Below are positions 57,088-64,000 of a DNA stretch of 64,000 nt, piece after piece (within the stretch, counting starts at the first letter, position 1; every line of letters begins with the position of its first letter). Source of the stretch: Oceanibium sediminis (GTDB lineage Bacteria; Pseudomonadota; Alphaproteobacteria; Rhodobacterales; Rhodobacteraceae); NCBI RefSeq assembly GCF_003265325.1, contig NZ_QGNX01000005.1, forward strand, positions 248,001-312,000, written 5' to 3'. Below the pieces are notes generated by a model. The model saw only the letters and a list, made by a program, of their open reading frames with translations. It was not told where the DNA came from and did not search any database. Both the position numbers and the translations under genes were made by a program.

Positions 57088-58203
57088 TTGGAACACGCCC
57101 AGAACCTGGCCCCGCGCCTGCAAATCGATGATCTTTCGTGCCGCTTTGACGGCATTCCGGTCGTGGATGGCGTTTCGCTTCACCTGATGCCGGGGCAGGT
57201 GACCTGCCTGCTGGGGCCCTCGGGCTGCGGCAAGTCGACGACGCTGCGCCTTGCGGCCGGGGTCGAACGGGCGAGCGGCGGTTCCATCCGCATCGACGGG
57301 CGCCTGGTCGAGGGGCCGGGCGTGCATCTTGCCCCCGAAAAGCGGGGCATCGGCATGATGTTCCAAGATTTCGCGCTGTTCCCGCACCTGACGGCGGCGC
57401 AGAACGTAGCCTTCGGCGCCGGGCCCGCCCCGGAGGCGCGGGTGGCGGACCTGCTGGCGCGCGTCGGGCTTGGCGACAAGGCGGGGAAGTACCCCCACCA
57501 GCTGTCGGGCGGTGAGCAGCAGCGCGTCGCGCTGGCCCGCGCGCTTGCACCGCGGCCCAAGGTGATGCTGATGGACGAGCCCTTCTCGGGGCTGGACAAC
57601 CGGCTGCGCGACGGCATTCGCGACGACACGCTGGCCATCCTGAAGGAAGAGGGTGCCGCCGTCCTGCTGGTCACCCACGAGCCGGAAGAGGCGATGCGCA
57701 TGGCCGACCAGATCGCGCTGATGCGCGCGGGGCGGATCGTGCAGCGCGGCGCGCCCTACAACATCTACAACAATCCGGTGGATGCGGCGGCGGCGGCGTT
57801 TTTCAGCGATATCAATGTTCTGCACGGCGTTGTTAAGGATTTCCAGACGGAAACGCCCTTTGGGAAGTTCTTCTGCCCCAACATGCGCGACGACGTGGAC
57901 GTGGAGATCATCATTCGCCCCCAGCACCTGAAGATGGATTTCGACCGCCAGGGCAGCGGACCCTTGCCGACCCCCTCGGACGGGGTTCCGGCGCGGGGCG
58001 CCGTGGCGCGGGCGCGGTTCATGGGGCACGAGAGCCTGCTGGAAATGCGCATGGAGCATGACGGCTCGATCCTGAAGGCGACGATCCCTGGCGTCTTCTT
58101 GCCGAAAGTCGGCACGAAGCTGTGGCTGAGCCTGCGCCGCGACCGCTGTTTCGTCTTTCCCTGCAAGACCCAGAGCCGGGTGCAGGATCCGTTCCTGAAC
58201 TGA
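57088..58203 (+). CDS. ABC transporter ATP-binding protein (Fe3+/polyamine-type)
   Basis: Importer-type ATPase of 371 residues. Walker A GPSGCGKST (near 44-52), signature LSGGEQQRVALARAL, Walker B VMLMDEPFSGLD and the H-loop VTHEP are all intact, and a C-terminal regulatory TOBE-like domain follows. Closest to the FbpC/AfuC ferric iron and PotA polyamine group. No permease or binding protein gene is in the window, so it is an orphan ATPase here. The start TTG at 57088 is the best available and has only a weak ribosome site. Confidence 0.87.
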   Translation: MEHAQNLAPRLQIDDLSCRFDGIPVVDGVSLHLMPGQVTCLLGPSGCGKSTTLRLAAGVERASGGSIRIDGRLVEGPGVHLAPEKRGIGMMFQDFALFPHLTAAQNVAFGAGPAPEARVADLLARVGLGDKAGKYPHQLSGGEQQRVALARALAPRPKVMLMDEPFSGLDNRLRDGIRDDTLAILKEEGAAVLLVTHEPEEAMRMADQIALMRAGRIVQRGAPYNIYNNPVDAAAAAFFSDINVLHGVVKDFQTETPFGKFFCPNMRDDVDVEIIIRPQHLKMDFDRQGSGPLPTPSDGVPARGAVARARFMGHESLLEMRMEHDGSILKATIPGVFLPKVGTKLWLSLRRDRCFVFPCKTQSRVQDPFLN

Positions 58204-58296
58204 CGTCCGGCCCGGTTTCGGGGTGATCCGGCGGAGCGCGCTGGCGCGCGCATTCCCATGAGCCCTTCGGGCGGTTGGGGCGCTGCCCCAAACCCC

Positions 58297-58317
58297 GGGA
58301 TACTTGGGGACTTTGGA
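58297..58317 (+). repeat. Intergenic repeat element, copy 2
   Basis: GGGATACTTGGGGACTTTGG plus A matches the element at 3981-4002 on the opposite strand. It follows a GGGGCGCTGCCCC hairpin (58277-58289) and an AAACCCC stretch, together forming a composite intergenic element of about 45 bases between the ABC ATPase gene and tatA. Confidence 0.55.
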
Positions 58318-58456
58318 GAGGGGGGCGCGGTTTTGGCACCGCTTGCGGTAAAATTAGCGGCACGTCCCGCGTTTGGGGGTTTATCCCGGACCGGTGGCGC
58401 AATACATAAAGTCTGATGCGGGCGCGTCGTGGCGCCGCTAGTGGAGGAGAAGTCTC

Positions 58457-58684
58457 ATGCTCAATAACATTGGCCTGCCGGGGCTGCTGCTGATTGCGGT
58501 CGTGGTTCTGGTTCTGTTCGGCCGGGGCAAGATCAGCTCGCTTATGGGTGAAGTCGGCAAGGGGATCACCAGCTTCAAGAAGGGCCTGAACGAGGGCAGC
58601 AAGGAAATCGAGGATGCCGGCAAGGACGACAGCGCCACTGCCGCGCGTGACGTGACGCCCGAGGGCGAGCGCGACAAGGTCTGA
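58457..58684 (+). CDS. tatA: Sec-independent translocase TatA
   Basis: Pore-forming component of the Tat system that exports folded proteins such as the formate dehydrogenase in this window. The 75 residues have an N-terminal membrane helix ([17 protein letters not shown]) with the FGRGK hinge, an amphipathic helix ([16 protein letters not shown]) and an acidic/basic tail. GGAGGAGAAG precedes the ATG. First gene of tatABC. Confidence 0.94.
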   Translation: MLNNIGLPGLLLIAVVVLVLFGRGKISSLMGEVGKGITSFKKGLNEGSKEIEDAGKDDSATAARDVTPEGERDKV

Positions 58685-58732
58685 GGCGCTTTTGCGTCCA
58701 ACCTGGATGGGGCGACCTGAGAGGGGCGGGGC

Positions 58733-59131
58733 ATGTTCGATATCGGCTGGCTTGAGTTGATCGTGATCGGGATCGTGGCGTTGATCGTCGTCGGTCCCAA
58801 GGATCTGCCCGGCATGTTCCGGACCGCCGGCCAGTTCATGGGCCGGATGCGCGGCATGGCGCGGGAGTTCCAGCGCTCCATGGAGCAGGCGGCGGACGAG
58901 GCCGGGGTCAAGGAAGCCGTGGAAGGGCTGAACAAGATCCAGGGCGTGACGAACCCCGTCGGCTCGGCAAAGAATTATGCAAGGAATTTCGCGAAGGACA
59001 CCGCCGGTCTTGGCGATGTGGAGGCGGCCGCCGGGGATCTGACCGATACCGCCGCCGCAGTCGAGAAATCGACCACTCCCCCCAAGAAGGCGGAGCCTGC
59101 GCCCAAGGCGGACAAGGCGGCCGAGAGCTGA
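58733..59131 (+). CDS. tatB: Sec-independent translocase TatB
   Basis: Signal-recognition partner of TatC. The 132 residues begin MFDIGWLELIVIGIVALIVVGPKDLP, seen here as the membrane helix ELIVIGIVALIVVGPKDLP, with the glutamate and GPKDLP typical of TatB, followed by an amphipathic helix and a polar Ala/Lys tail. It ends exactly where tatC begins. Confidence 0.94.
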   Translation: MFDIGWLELIVIGIVALIVVGPKDLPGMFRTAGQFMGRMRGMAREFQRSMEQAADEAGVKEAVEGLNKIQGVTNPVGSAKNYARNFAKDTAGLGDVEAAAGDLTDTAAAVEKSTTPPKKAEPAPKADKAAES

Positions 59132-60058
59132 ATGGCAAAATCTGAGATTGAGGATACGGCGGCTCCGTTGATCGAGCACCTGGCCGAGTTGCGCACCCGG
59201 CTGATCCGCTCGGTCGTGGCCTTCCTGGTGGCGATGGTGGTCTGTTTTACCTTCGCGCAGGGTATCCTGGACGTGCTGCTGGTGCCGATCGAGGATGTCA
59301 TGCGGGACCTCGGCAACCCGAACCCGCAGATGCAATACACCGCGCCGCAGGAGTATTTCTTCACGCTGATCCGCATTTCCATGGTATTCGGGCTGGGCCT
59401 GAGCTTTCCGGTGATCGCGCACCAGATGTGGCGGTTCGTGGCCCCGGGCCTGTACCGCGAGGAGAAGAACGCCTTTCTGCCGTTCCTGGTCGCCTCTCCG
59501 CTGCTGTTCATCCTGGGGGGCTGCTTCGCGCATTTCGTCGTCACGCCGCTGGCGATGACTTTCTTCCTTGGCTTTGCGGATGCGGCTTCGGTCCTGTCGC
59601 GCATTCTGAGCGATCCGCAGGCTGTCGAACTGGTGGACGGCCCGGTCGTGAGCGACAGCGTGGAGATCGTCTTTTTCGGCAAGGTGAACGAGACGCTGGA
59701 CATCACGCTGAAGCTGATCGTAGCTTTCGGGCTGTGTTTCCAGTTGCCGGTGCTGTTGTCGCTGATGGGCAAGGCGGGGCTGGTGTCCGCCGATGGCTTG
59801 CGGGGCACGCGAAAGTACGCGGTGGTCGGCATTCTTGCGCTGGCCGCGATCGTGACGCCGCCCGATGTGATCACCCAGATCATCCTGTTCACGGTTGTCT
59901 ACGCGCTCTACGAGATCTCCATCCAGCTGGTAGCGGTGATCGAGAAAAAGCGCGAGGAGCGGCTGCGCGCCGAAGGGTATTACGACGACGAGGATGATGA
60001 AGGCGGCGTCGACACTGAGGCCGATGCGCCCGCGGAAGACGCGGACAAGGCCCCATGA
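59132..60058 (+). CDS. tatC: Sec-independent translocase TatC
   Basis: Membrane receptor for twin-arginine signals with six helices. The 308 residues contain the N-terminal LIEHLAELRTRLIRS region with the essential glutamate, and the loop WRFVAPGLYREEK. It is longer than E. coli TatC because of an extended loop (about 150-190) and an acidic C-terminal tail (YDDEDDEGGVD). It overlaps the DUF815 gene by four bases. Confidence 0.95.
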   Translation: MAKSEIEDTAAPLIEHLAELRTRLIRSVVAFLVAMVVCFTFAQGILDVLLVPIEDVMRDLGNPNPQMQYTAPQEYFFTLIRISMVFGLGLSFPVIAHQMWRFVAPGLYREEKNAFLPFLVASPLLFILGGCFAHFVVTPLAMTFFLGFADAASVLSRILSDPQAVELVDGPVVSDSVEIVFFGKVNETLDITLKLIVAFGLCFQLPVLLSLMGKAGLVSADGLRGTRKYAVVGILALAAIVTPPDVITQIILFTVVYALYEISIQLVAVIEKKREERLRAEGYYDDEDDEGGVDTEADAPAEDADKAP

Positions 60059-60900
60059 GCGAGGCCTTGCTGGAACGTATCGCCGAGGCGCTTGAGCGGG
60101 TCAGCCCGCCGCCTGCGCCCTTGCCTGCGCTTTCCGCGGCGGAGGCCTTCGTGTGGCACACCGAGCCGGACCGTCTGACGCCGGTTCACGCGGTCAACCG
60201 CATCCCGATTGAGCTGCTGGTCGGGCAGGACCGCTCACGTGACACGCTGCTGTCCAACACGCGCCAGTTCGCCGCCGGCTTTGCGGCGAACAACGTGCTG
60301 CTCTGGGGCGCGCGGGGAATGGGTAAATCCTCGCTCGTGAAGGCGGCCCATGCGGCTGTCTGCGCCGAGCATCCGGGCCTGAAGCTGGTGGAGATCCAGC
60401 GCGAGGATATCCCGAGCATCGGGCGGCTGTTGAACGTGCTGCGCGGCGCCGAGGGCCGGTTCATCCTGTTCTGCGACGACCTGAGCTTCGATCACGACGA
60501 CAGCCACTACAAGTCGCTGAAGGCGGTGCTGGACGGCGGGGTGGAGGGGCGCCCGGACAACGTGATCCTTTACGCCACCTCGAACCGCCGCCACCTTATG
60601 CCCCGTGACATGATCGAGAATGAGCGCGGCTCCGCCATCAACCCCGCCGAGGCGGTGGAGGAGAAGGTCTCGCTTTCCGACCGTTTCGGGCTATGGCTGG
60701 GCTTTCACGCCTGCGACCAGGACCAGTTCCTGGCGATGATCCGGGGCTATTGCGACGCGCTGGGGATCGCCATCGACGACGCGACGATGCGCGCCGAGGC
60801 GATCGAATGGCAGCAGACGCGGGGCAGCCGCTCGGGGCGGGTGGCCTGGCAGTATGTCACCGATCTTGCCGGCCGACGGGGCGTTTCGATCAGTCTCTGA
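60055..60900 (+). CDS. DUF815-family ATPase
   Basis: P-loop ATPase of 281 residues, DUF815 family. Walker A is WGARGMGKSS near residues 83-92, Walker B is ILFCDDLSFD, and the sensor region ATSNRRHLMPRDM follows. Predicted soluble AAA+-like fold. The function is not known. The gene overlaps the tatC stop, a common arrangement in this bacterial group, so co-expression with Tat export is likely, but a mechanistic link has not been shown to my knowledge. Confidence 0.85.
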   Translation: MSEALLERIAEALERVSPPPAPLPALSAAEAFVWHTEPDRLTPVHAVNRIPIELLVGQDRSRDTLLSNTRQFAAGFAANNVLLWGARGMGKSSLVKAAHAAVCAEHPGLKLVEIQREDIPSIGRLLNVLRGAEGRFILFCDDLSFDHDDSHYKSLKAVLDGGVEGRPDNVILYATSNRRHLMPRDMIENERGSAINPAEAVEEKVSLSDRFGLWLGFHACDQDQFLAMIRGYCDALGIAIDDATMRAEAIEWQQTRGSRSGRVAWQYVTDLAGRRGVSISL

Positions 60901-60973
60901 AGTGTTTCTCGGGGAACATCCGCGCCCGTGGTGTTCGCCTAGAGTGGTCCCAGTCAATTGAGGACCAGTTTTC

Positions 60974-61390
60974 ATGTACGATTATCTCATGAACCTTCAG
61001 GCCGGTATCGGCCATTACGAGCAGGCGTTGGCGGCGTATTTCACGGATAGCGGCGCCTGGATGACGGACGCGGCCCTGTCGCTTTACGCGCTGTTCAGTT
61101 CGCTGAAGATTCTTGCTTATGTTTCGCAATTCCAGAAGGCGGCGCGGGACGAGAACGGGGCCAGCGCGATTTCCTGCACCACCTGGAGCCTGTTCCTTGC
61201 GTCGCACCTGACGAGCATCGGCTATGCGCTGGCCTGTGCGCATGACATCCTGATGGCGGTGGTCTTCCTGGTCAACGCGCTGGCATGCGTGGCGATCCTG
61301 GGCGTCGCTCTAGCGAATCGGCGCTCCCATGGGGCGAAGCGGCGCGCTGCGCATCACTTCGCTGGGGCCGAGCAGGGGCGCGCCGCTTAG
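60974..61390 (+). CDS. Small membrane protein, PQ-loop/semiSWEET-like
   Basis: Protein of 138 residues with three predicted helices (about 32-50, 70-90, 95-115). The segment LKILAYVSQFQKAARDENGASAISCTTWSLF is laid out like a PQ-loop unit (helix, proline-glutamine-like turn here SQFQ, then a small-residue and Ser-rich stretch before helix 2), as in half-sized sugar or cystine transporters. The canonical PQ is missing. It carries a basic His/Arg tail. Not a firm assignment. The gene lies alone after DUF815. Confidence 0.6.
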   Translation: MYDYLMNLQAGIGHYEQALAAYFTDSGAWMTDAALSLYALFSSLKILAYVSQFQKAARDENGASAISCTTWSLFLASHLTSIGYALACAHDILMAVVFLVNALACVAILGVALANRRSHGAKRRAAHHFAGAEQGRAA

Positions 61391-61406
61391 CGCGCGGCCC
61401 TGCGCT

Positions 61407-62636
61407 TCAGAGGTTCAGGTAGGGGCCGGGGTCCACCGCCGTCGTGCCCTGGCGGACTTCGAAGTGCAGGTTCGGGGTCTTGCCCTCGGCGATCACACCA
61501 AGCTTTTGCCCCCGGCTGACCCGGTCGCCCTTTTGCAGGCTGACATCGGTGATCCGGCCATAGACGGTCATCAGGTTTCCGGCGTGGCGTACCAGCACGA
61601 TCGTGCCGAGCCCGCCCAGCGACTTGGAGATCAGCGCGATCTCCCCCGCTTCGGCGGCGACGACGGGGGTGCCCGCGGCGGCGGCGAAGTCGATGCCCTC
61701 GTTCCCGTTCTTCACGCCCGGCTTGTAGGGGTTCAGCACGCTTGCGCCCGCGACCGGCCGCGCCAGTTGCGAGGCCACCGGGGCGGGCGTGGGCGCAGGT
61801 TCCGGCTTGGGGGCGGAGGCGGCGGTCCGCTCCGCGCCCAGGTTGGGCGAGGCGGGCACCGCGACGGGGCTCAGGTCCTGGTTCGCGGGCAGCGGCGCCG
61901 AGGCGCTTGGCGGCGGGGTGATGTCGGTCGTCGTGCCGGGCGCGTTGGCGGCGGCGGTGCGGGGCAGGCTGTTCGCGCCGTTGATCACCGGGATGAGCAG
62001 TTCCTGATTCTGGCGAACCGTCATGTTCCCGTCAAGGCCGTTCCAGGACGCAAGGGCCGTGACCGACACGCCATAGAGCCGCGCGATGGAGAAGGCGGTT
62101 TCGCCCGCCTCGACGCGGTGACGGATCGGGTCGATCACCTTGTCGGGCTGGCCGTTCTGGAACGGGTTGACCGCGGTGCCGCGCGGGGCGGTTTCGATTG
62201 CACCCGTGGTGATCGCTCCGGTGGACAGGCCACTGGTGGCGATGCCGCCCGAACTGGTCTCGCCAAATAGAGAGGACGCGGTGACCGGGGTGCCGCCGAC
62301 ATCGCGGGGCAGGGCGAAAACCTCGCCCGAGCGGGGGGTATAGGTCAGGGGGACGCCGTTGTGCACGGCGATTTCATCGCCGCTCAGCCCGACGCGTTCG
62401 CCCATGGATTGCAGGCTGTCGCCGCGTCGCGCCAGGATCACCTGGCTGGTGGCATAGGTGATGACGCCGCGGCTGTCGGGCTGGGGGCGGGGCAATGTCG
62501 GGGCGGCGCCCTCGGCGGGTTTGTCGCCGCCGAACATCGCGGAAAGGGGGCCGGGGCCGTCGCCGCAGGCCGAAAGGCTCAGCGCAAGGGCCACGGCAAG
62601 CGCCGGGCGCGCGTGAAATCGGAATCGTTGCGTCAT
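61407..62636 (-). CDS. nlpD: NlpD-like LysM/M23 lipoprotein
   Basis: Outer-membrane lipoprotein of 409 residues that would bind peptidoglycan and activate amidases. The lipobox is LSLSACG (Cys24). Two LysM repeats lie at about 60-110 (TSQVILARRGDSLQSMGERVGLSGD region) and 170-215 (HRVEAGETAFSIARLYGV). A LytM/M23 domain closes the protein (GNEGIDFAAAAGTPV to HFEVRQG). The first zinc histidine of active M23 enzymes is an Asn here, so it is probably a non-catalytic activator, as E. coli NlpD. Next to pcm and surE, as in many proteobacteria. Confidence 0.9.
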   Translation of the reverse strand: MTQRFRFHARPALAVALALSLSACGDGPGPLSAMFGGDKPAEGAAPTLPRPQPDSRGVITYATSQVILARRGDSLQSMGERVGLSGDEIAVHNGVPLTYTPRSGEVFALPRDVGGTPVTASSLFGETSSGGIATSGLSTGAITTGAIETAPRGTAVNPFQNGQPDKVIDPIRHRVEAGETAFSIARLYGVSVTALASWNGLDGNMTVRQNQELLIPVINGANSLPRTAAANAPGTTTDITPPPSASAPLPANQDLSPVAVPASPNLGAERTAASAPKPEPAPTPAPVASQLARPVAGASVLNPYKPGVKNGNEGIDFAAAAGTPVVAAEAGEIALISKSLGGLGTIVLVRHAGNLMTVYGRITDVSLQKGDRVSRGQKLGVIAEGKTPNLHFEVRQGTTAVDPGPYLNL

Positions 62637-62716
62637 TTGAACCGCCTGTCCATGCTCTGCCGGGGCGCGCCCCCCTTTTCGTGGAAGGTCTTGCCCGAAT
62701 CCTCAGTCGGGACGGA

Positions 62717-63364
62717 TCAATCTTCGGCCATCCCCTCGATAAGGGGGACGAAACGCACTTCGCCCATGGCCTCGTAATCCAGTCCTGCTTCCGTTTTTAC
62801 CACTTTCAGCAGGGTTTGCACAGAGTCCGATTGTCCCACGGGCAGCACCATGATGCCCCCGACGCTGAGCTGTGCGAGCAGCGGCGCGGGCGGATCCTCG
62901 GCCGCGGCGGTCAGCAAGATTCGGTCGAACGGGGATTGCTCGGGCAGGCCATAGGCCCCGTCCACGGGCATCACCGTGACGTTCGCGCGATCAAGGCTGC
63001 GCAGCACCGCCTCGGCGCTGCGGGCCAGGTGGCGATGGCGCTCCGTCGTGTAGACGCGCCGCGCGAGGTGGGACAGCACGGCCGCCTGGTAGCCGGAGCC
63101 GGTGCCGATCTCCAGCACCTTGCAGCGTTTGTTCACCTCCAGCGCCTGGGTCATCAGCCCGACGACCGAGGGCTGGGAGATGGTCTGCCCGCCGCCGATG
63201 GGTAGGGCCACGTCTTCCCACGCGCGGGCCTTGAACACACCGTCGAGGAAGCGGTCGCGCGGCGTTGCCTCCATCGCCGTCAGCACCGCGTGATCGGTGA
63301 CGCCGCGCGCACGCAAGGCCAGGACGAACTGCATCCGTGCCTGGGCTTCGGTGTCGATGTTCAT
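62717..63364 (-). CDS. pcm: Protein-L-isoaspartate O-methyltransferase
   Basis: Repairs damaged proteins by methylating isoaspartyl residues using S-adenosylmethionine. The 215 residues contain the SAM motif [19 protein letters not shown] (near 85-103) and the [10 protein letters not shown] substrate loop, with the PCMT-family end. Overlaps the surE stop by four bases, forming the usual surE-pcm-nlpD order. Confidence 0.94.
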   Translation of the reverse strand: MNIDTEAQARMQFVLALRARGVTDHAVLTAMEATPRDRFLDGVFKARAWEDVALPIGGGQTISQPSVVGLMTQALEVNKRCKVLEIGTGSGYQAAVLSHLARRVYTTERHRHLARSAEAVLRSLDRANVTVMPVDGAYGLPEQSPFDRILLTAAAEDPPAPLLAQLSVGGIMVLPVGQSDSVQTLLKVVKTEAGLDYEAMGEVRFVPLIEGMAED

Positions 63365-64000
63365 CCAAACAGCTCCGTCAATCTGGGCAGGGCCGCGTTG
63401 GCGGTCATTTCCGCGCGAAGCGGGGTGACCGTGACGTAGCCGTCCTGGGTTTCGCGTGCGTCGGTGCCTTGTTCCGCCCCGGCGTTGCCGACGCCGCCAT
63501 GGGTCAGCCAGTAGTACTTGCGCCCGTTCGGCGCGGGCTGGGCCTGCACGCGGAACGGCGGTTCGGGGCGCTTGCCCTGGTGGGTGGTCTTGATGCCCTT
63601 CACCTCTGCCGCGGGGCAGGCGGGGAAGTTGAGGTTGTAGAAAACCTCGTACGTCTCGTCGTGCCAGATCGCGCTTTCGATCAGCTTGCGGCAGATCGGC
63701 AGCGCGTTGGCGCGGGCCGCCTCGAACGTGTCGTCCAGACGGATGTTGCCGGGGCCGTAATACTGCGAGAGGGCGATGGACTTGATGCCGTGCAGCGCGG
63801 CTTCCATCGCGCCCGCGACGGTGCCGGAGTAGATCACGTCCTCGGCCACGTTATGGCCCCGGTTCACGCCGGACAGCACCAGGTCGGGGGGCGTATCGGT
63901 CATGATATCGCCAAGCGCGGCGAGGATGCAGTCCGCGGGGGAGCCTTCGACGATGAAGCGGCGCTTTTCCCACTGCTCCATGCGCATGGGGCGGATGTAG
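63361..64000 (-). CDS. surE: 5'-nucleotidase SurE, partial (start outside window)
   Basis: Survival protein SurE, a metal-dependent nucleoside monophosphate phosphatase. Visible are [20 protein letters not shown], with the metal-binding Asn, and the C-terminal half. The N-terminal segment with the DDG metal residues lies beyond the window edge: the frame continues upstream of the internal ATG at 63987 through YIRPMR to position 64000. About 213 residues are present; a full SurE has about 260. Confidence 0.93.
   Translation of the reverse strand, partial: YIRPMRMEQWEKRRFIVEGSPADCILAALGDIMTDTPPDLVLSGVNRGHNVAEDVIYSGTVAGAMEAALHGIKSIALSQYYGPGNIRLDDTFEAARANALPICRKLIESAIWHDETYEVFYNLNFPACPAAEVKGIKTTHQGKRPEPPFRVQAQPAPNGRKYYWLTHGGVGNAGAEQGTDARETQDGYVTVTPLRAEMTANAALPRLTELFG

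Overview
The window is GC-rich and tightly packed, with many ATGA/GTGA start-stop overlaps. It reads as a chromosomal segment of an alphaproteobacterium of the Rhodobacterales (Roseobacter/Rhodobacter/Paracoccus-like) group. The main reasons are a full nuo operon that contains extra small reading frames between the structural genes (as known in Rhodobacter and Paracoccus), a long NuoE, DUF5337 next to nuoF, a tatABC-DUF815-nlpD-pcm-surE block, and a formate dehydrogenase locus flanked by DUF3305/DUF3306/TorD genes. No tRNA, rRNA, CRISPR array, prophage or intact insertion sequence was seen.

Layout. 0.06-2.7 kb: gluconate 5-dehydrogenase, gluconokinase and a phosphomannomutase/phosphoglucomutase. 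2.8-10.7 kb: a complete urease set (ureDABC and ureEFG) on the plus strand, interrupted by two GFA/CENP-V-fold zinc proteins, a minus-strand diheme cytochrome c and a minus-strand ChaC-like gene that overlaps the ureC end. 11.2-25.1 kb: a formate dehydrogenase island. It has a minus-strand block (DUF6505, biotin/lipoate-ligase-like, Mrp/ApbC, DUF6494), a binding-protein/cytochrome c chimera, a 645-residue polyferredoxin-like protein, DUF3305, DUF3306, a TorD-family chaperone, a small Tat-signal protein and the three enzyme subunits. A decayed cytochrome c gene, a tiny membrane protein and a DUF3445 (heme-dependent oxidative N-demethylase-like) gene follow. 26.1-45.5 kb: nuoA-N for complex I with eight extra genes inside, including a sulfotransferase and a membrane protein that shares a helix-hairpin-helix domain with the NuoE tail. 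It runs on into birA, coaX and rnj, and a strong hairpin terminator follows. 48.8-64 kb: a DEAD-box helicase with a long low-complexity tail, ferredoxin-NADP reductase, an RTX-like protein, a DUF6869-like ORF without a normal start, prfC, a lipoprotein, an unusual SDR, an orphan ABC ATPase, tatABC, a DUF815 ATPase, a small membrane protein, an NlpD-like lipoprotein, pcm, and surE running off the window edge.

How the genes work together. The formate dehydrogenase is a periplasm-facing, Tat-exported molybdo/tungsto-enzyme with an FeS beta subunit and a membrane cytochrome b gamma subunit; tatABC lies in the same window. Formate oxidation and complex I both feed the quinone pool. The DUF3445 protein could supply C1 units through N-demethylation, and urease releases ammonia. 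The least understood and most interesting part is the set of conserved but uncharacterised genes around formate dehydrogenase, especially the chimera of a molybdate/tungstate-binding-like lobe and a c-type heme domain.
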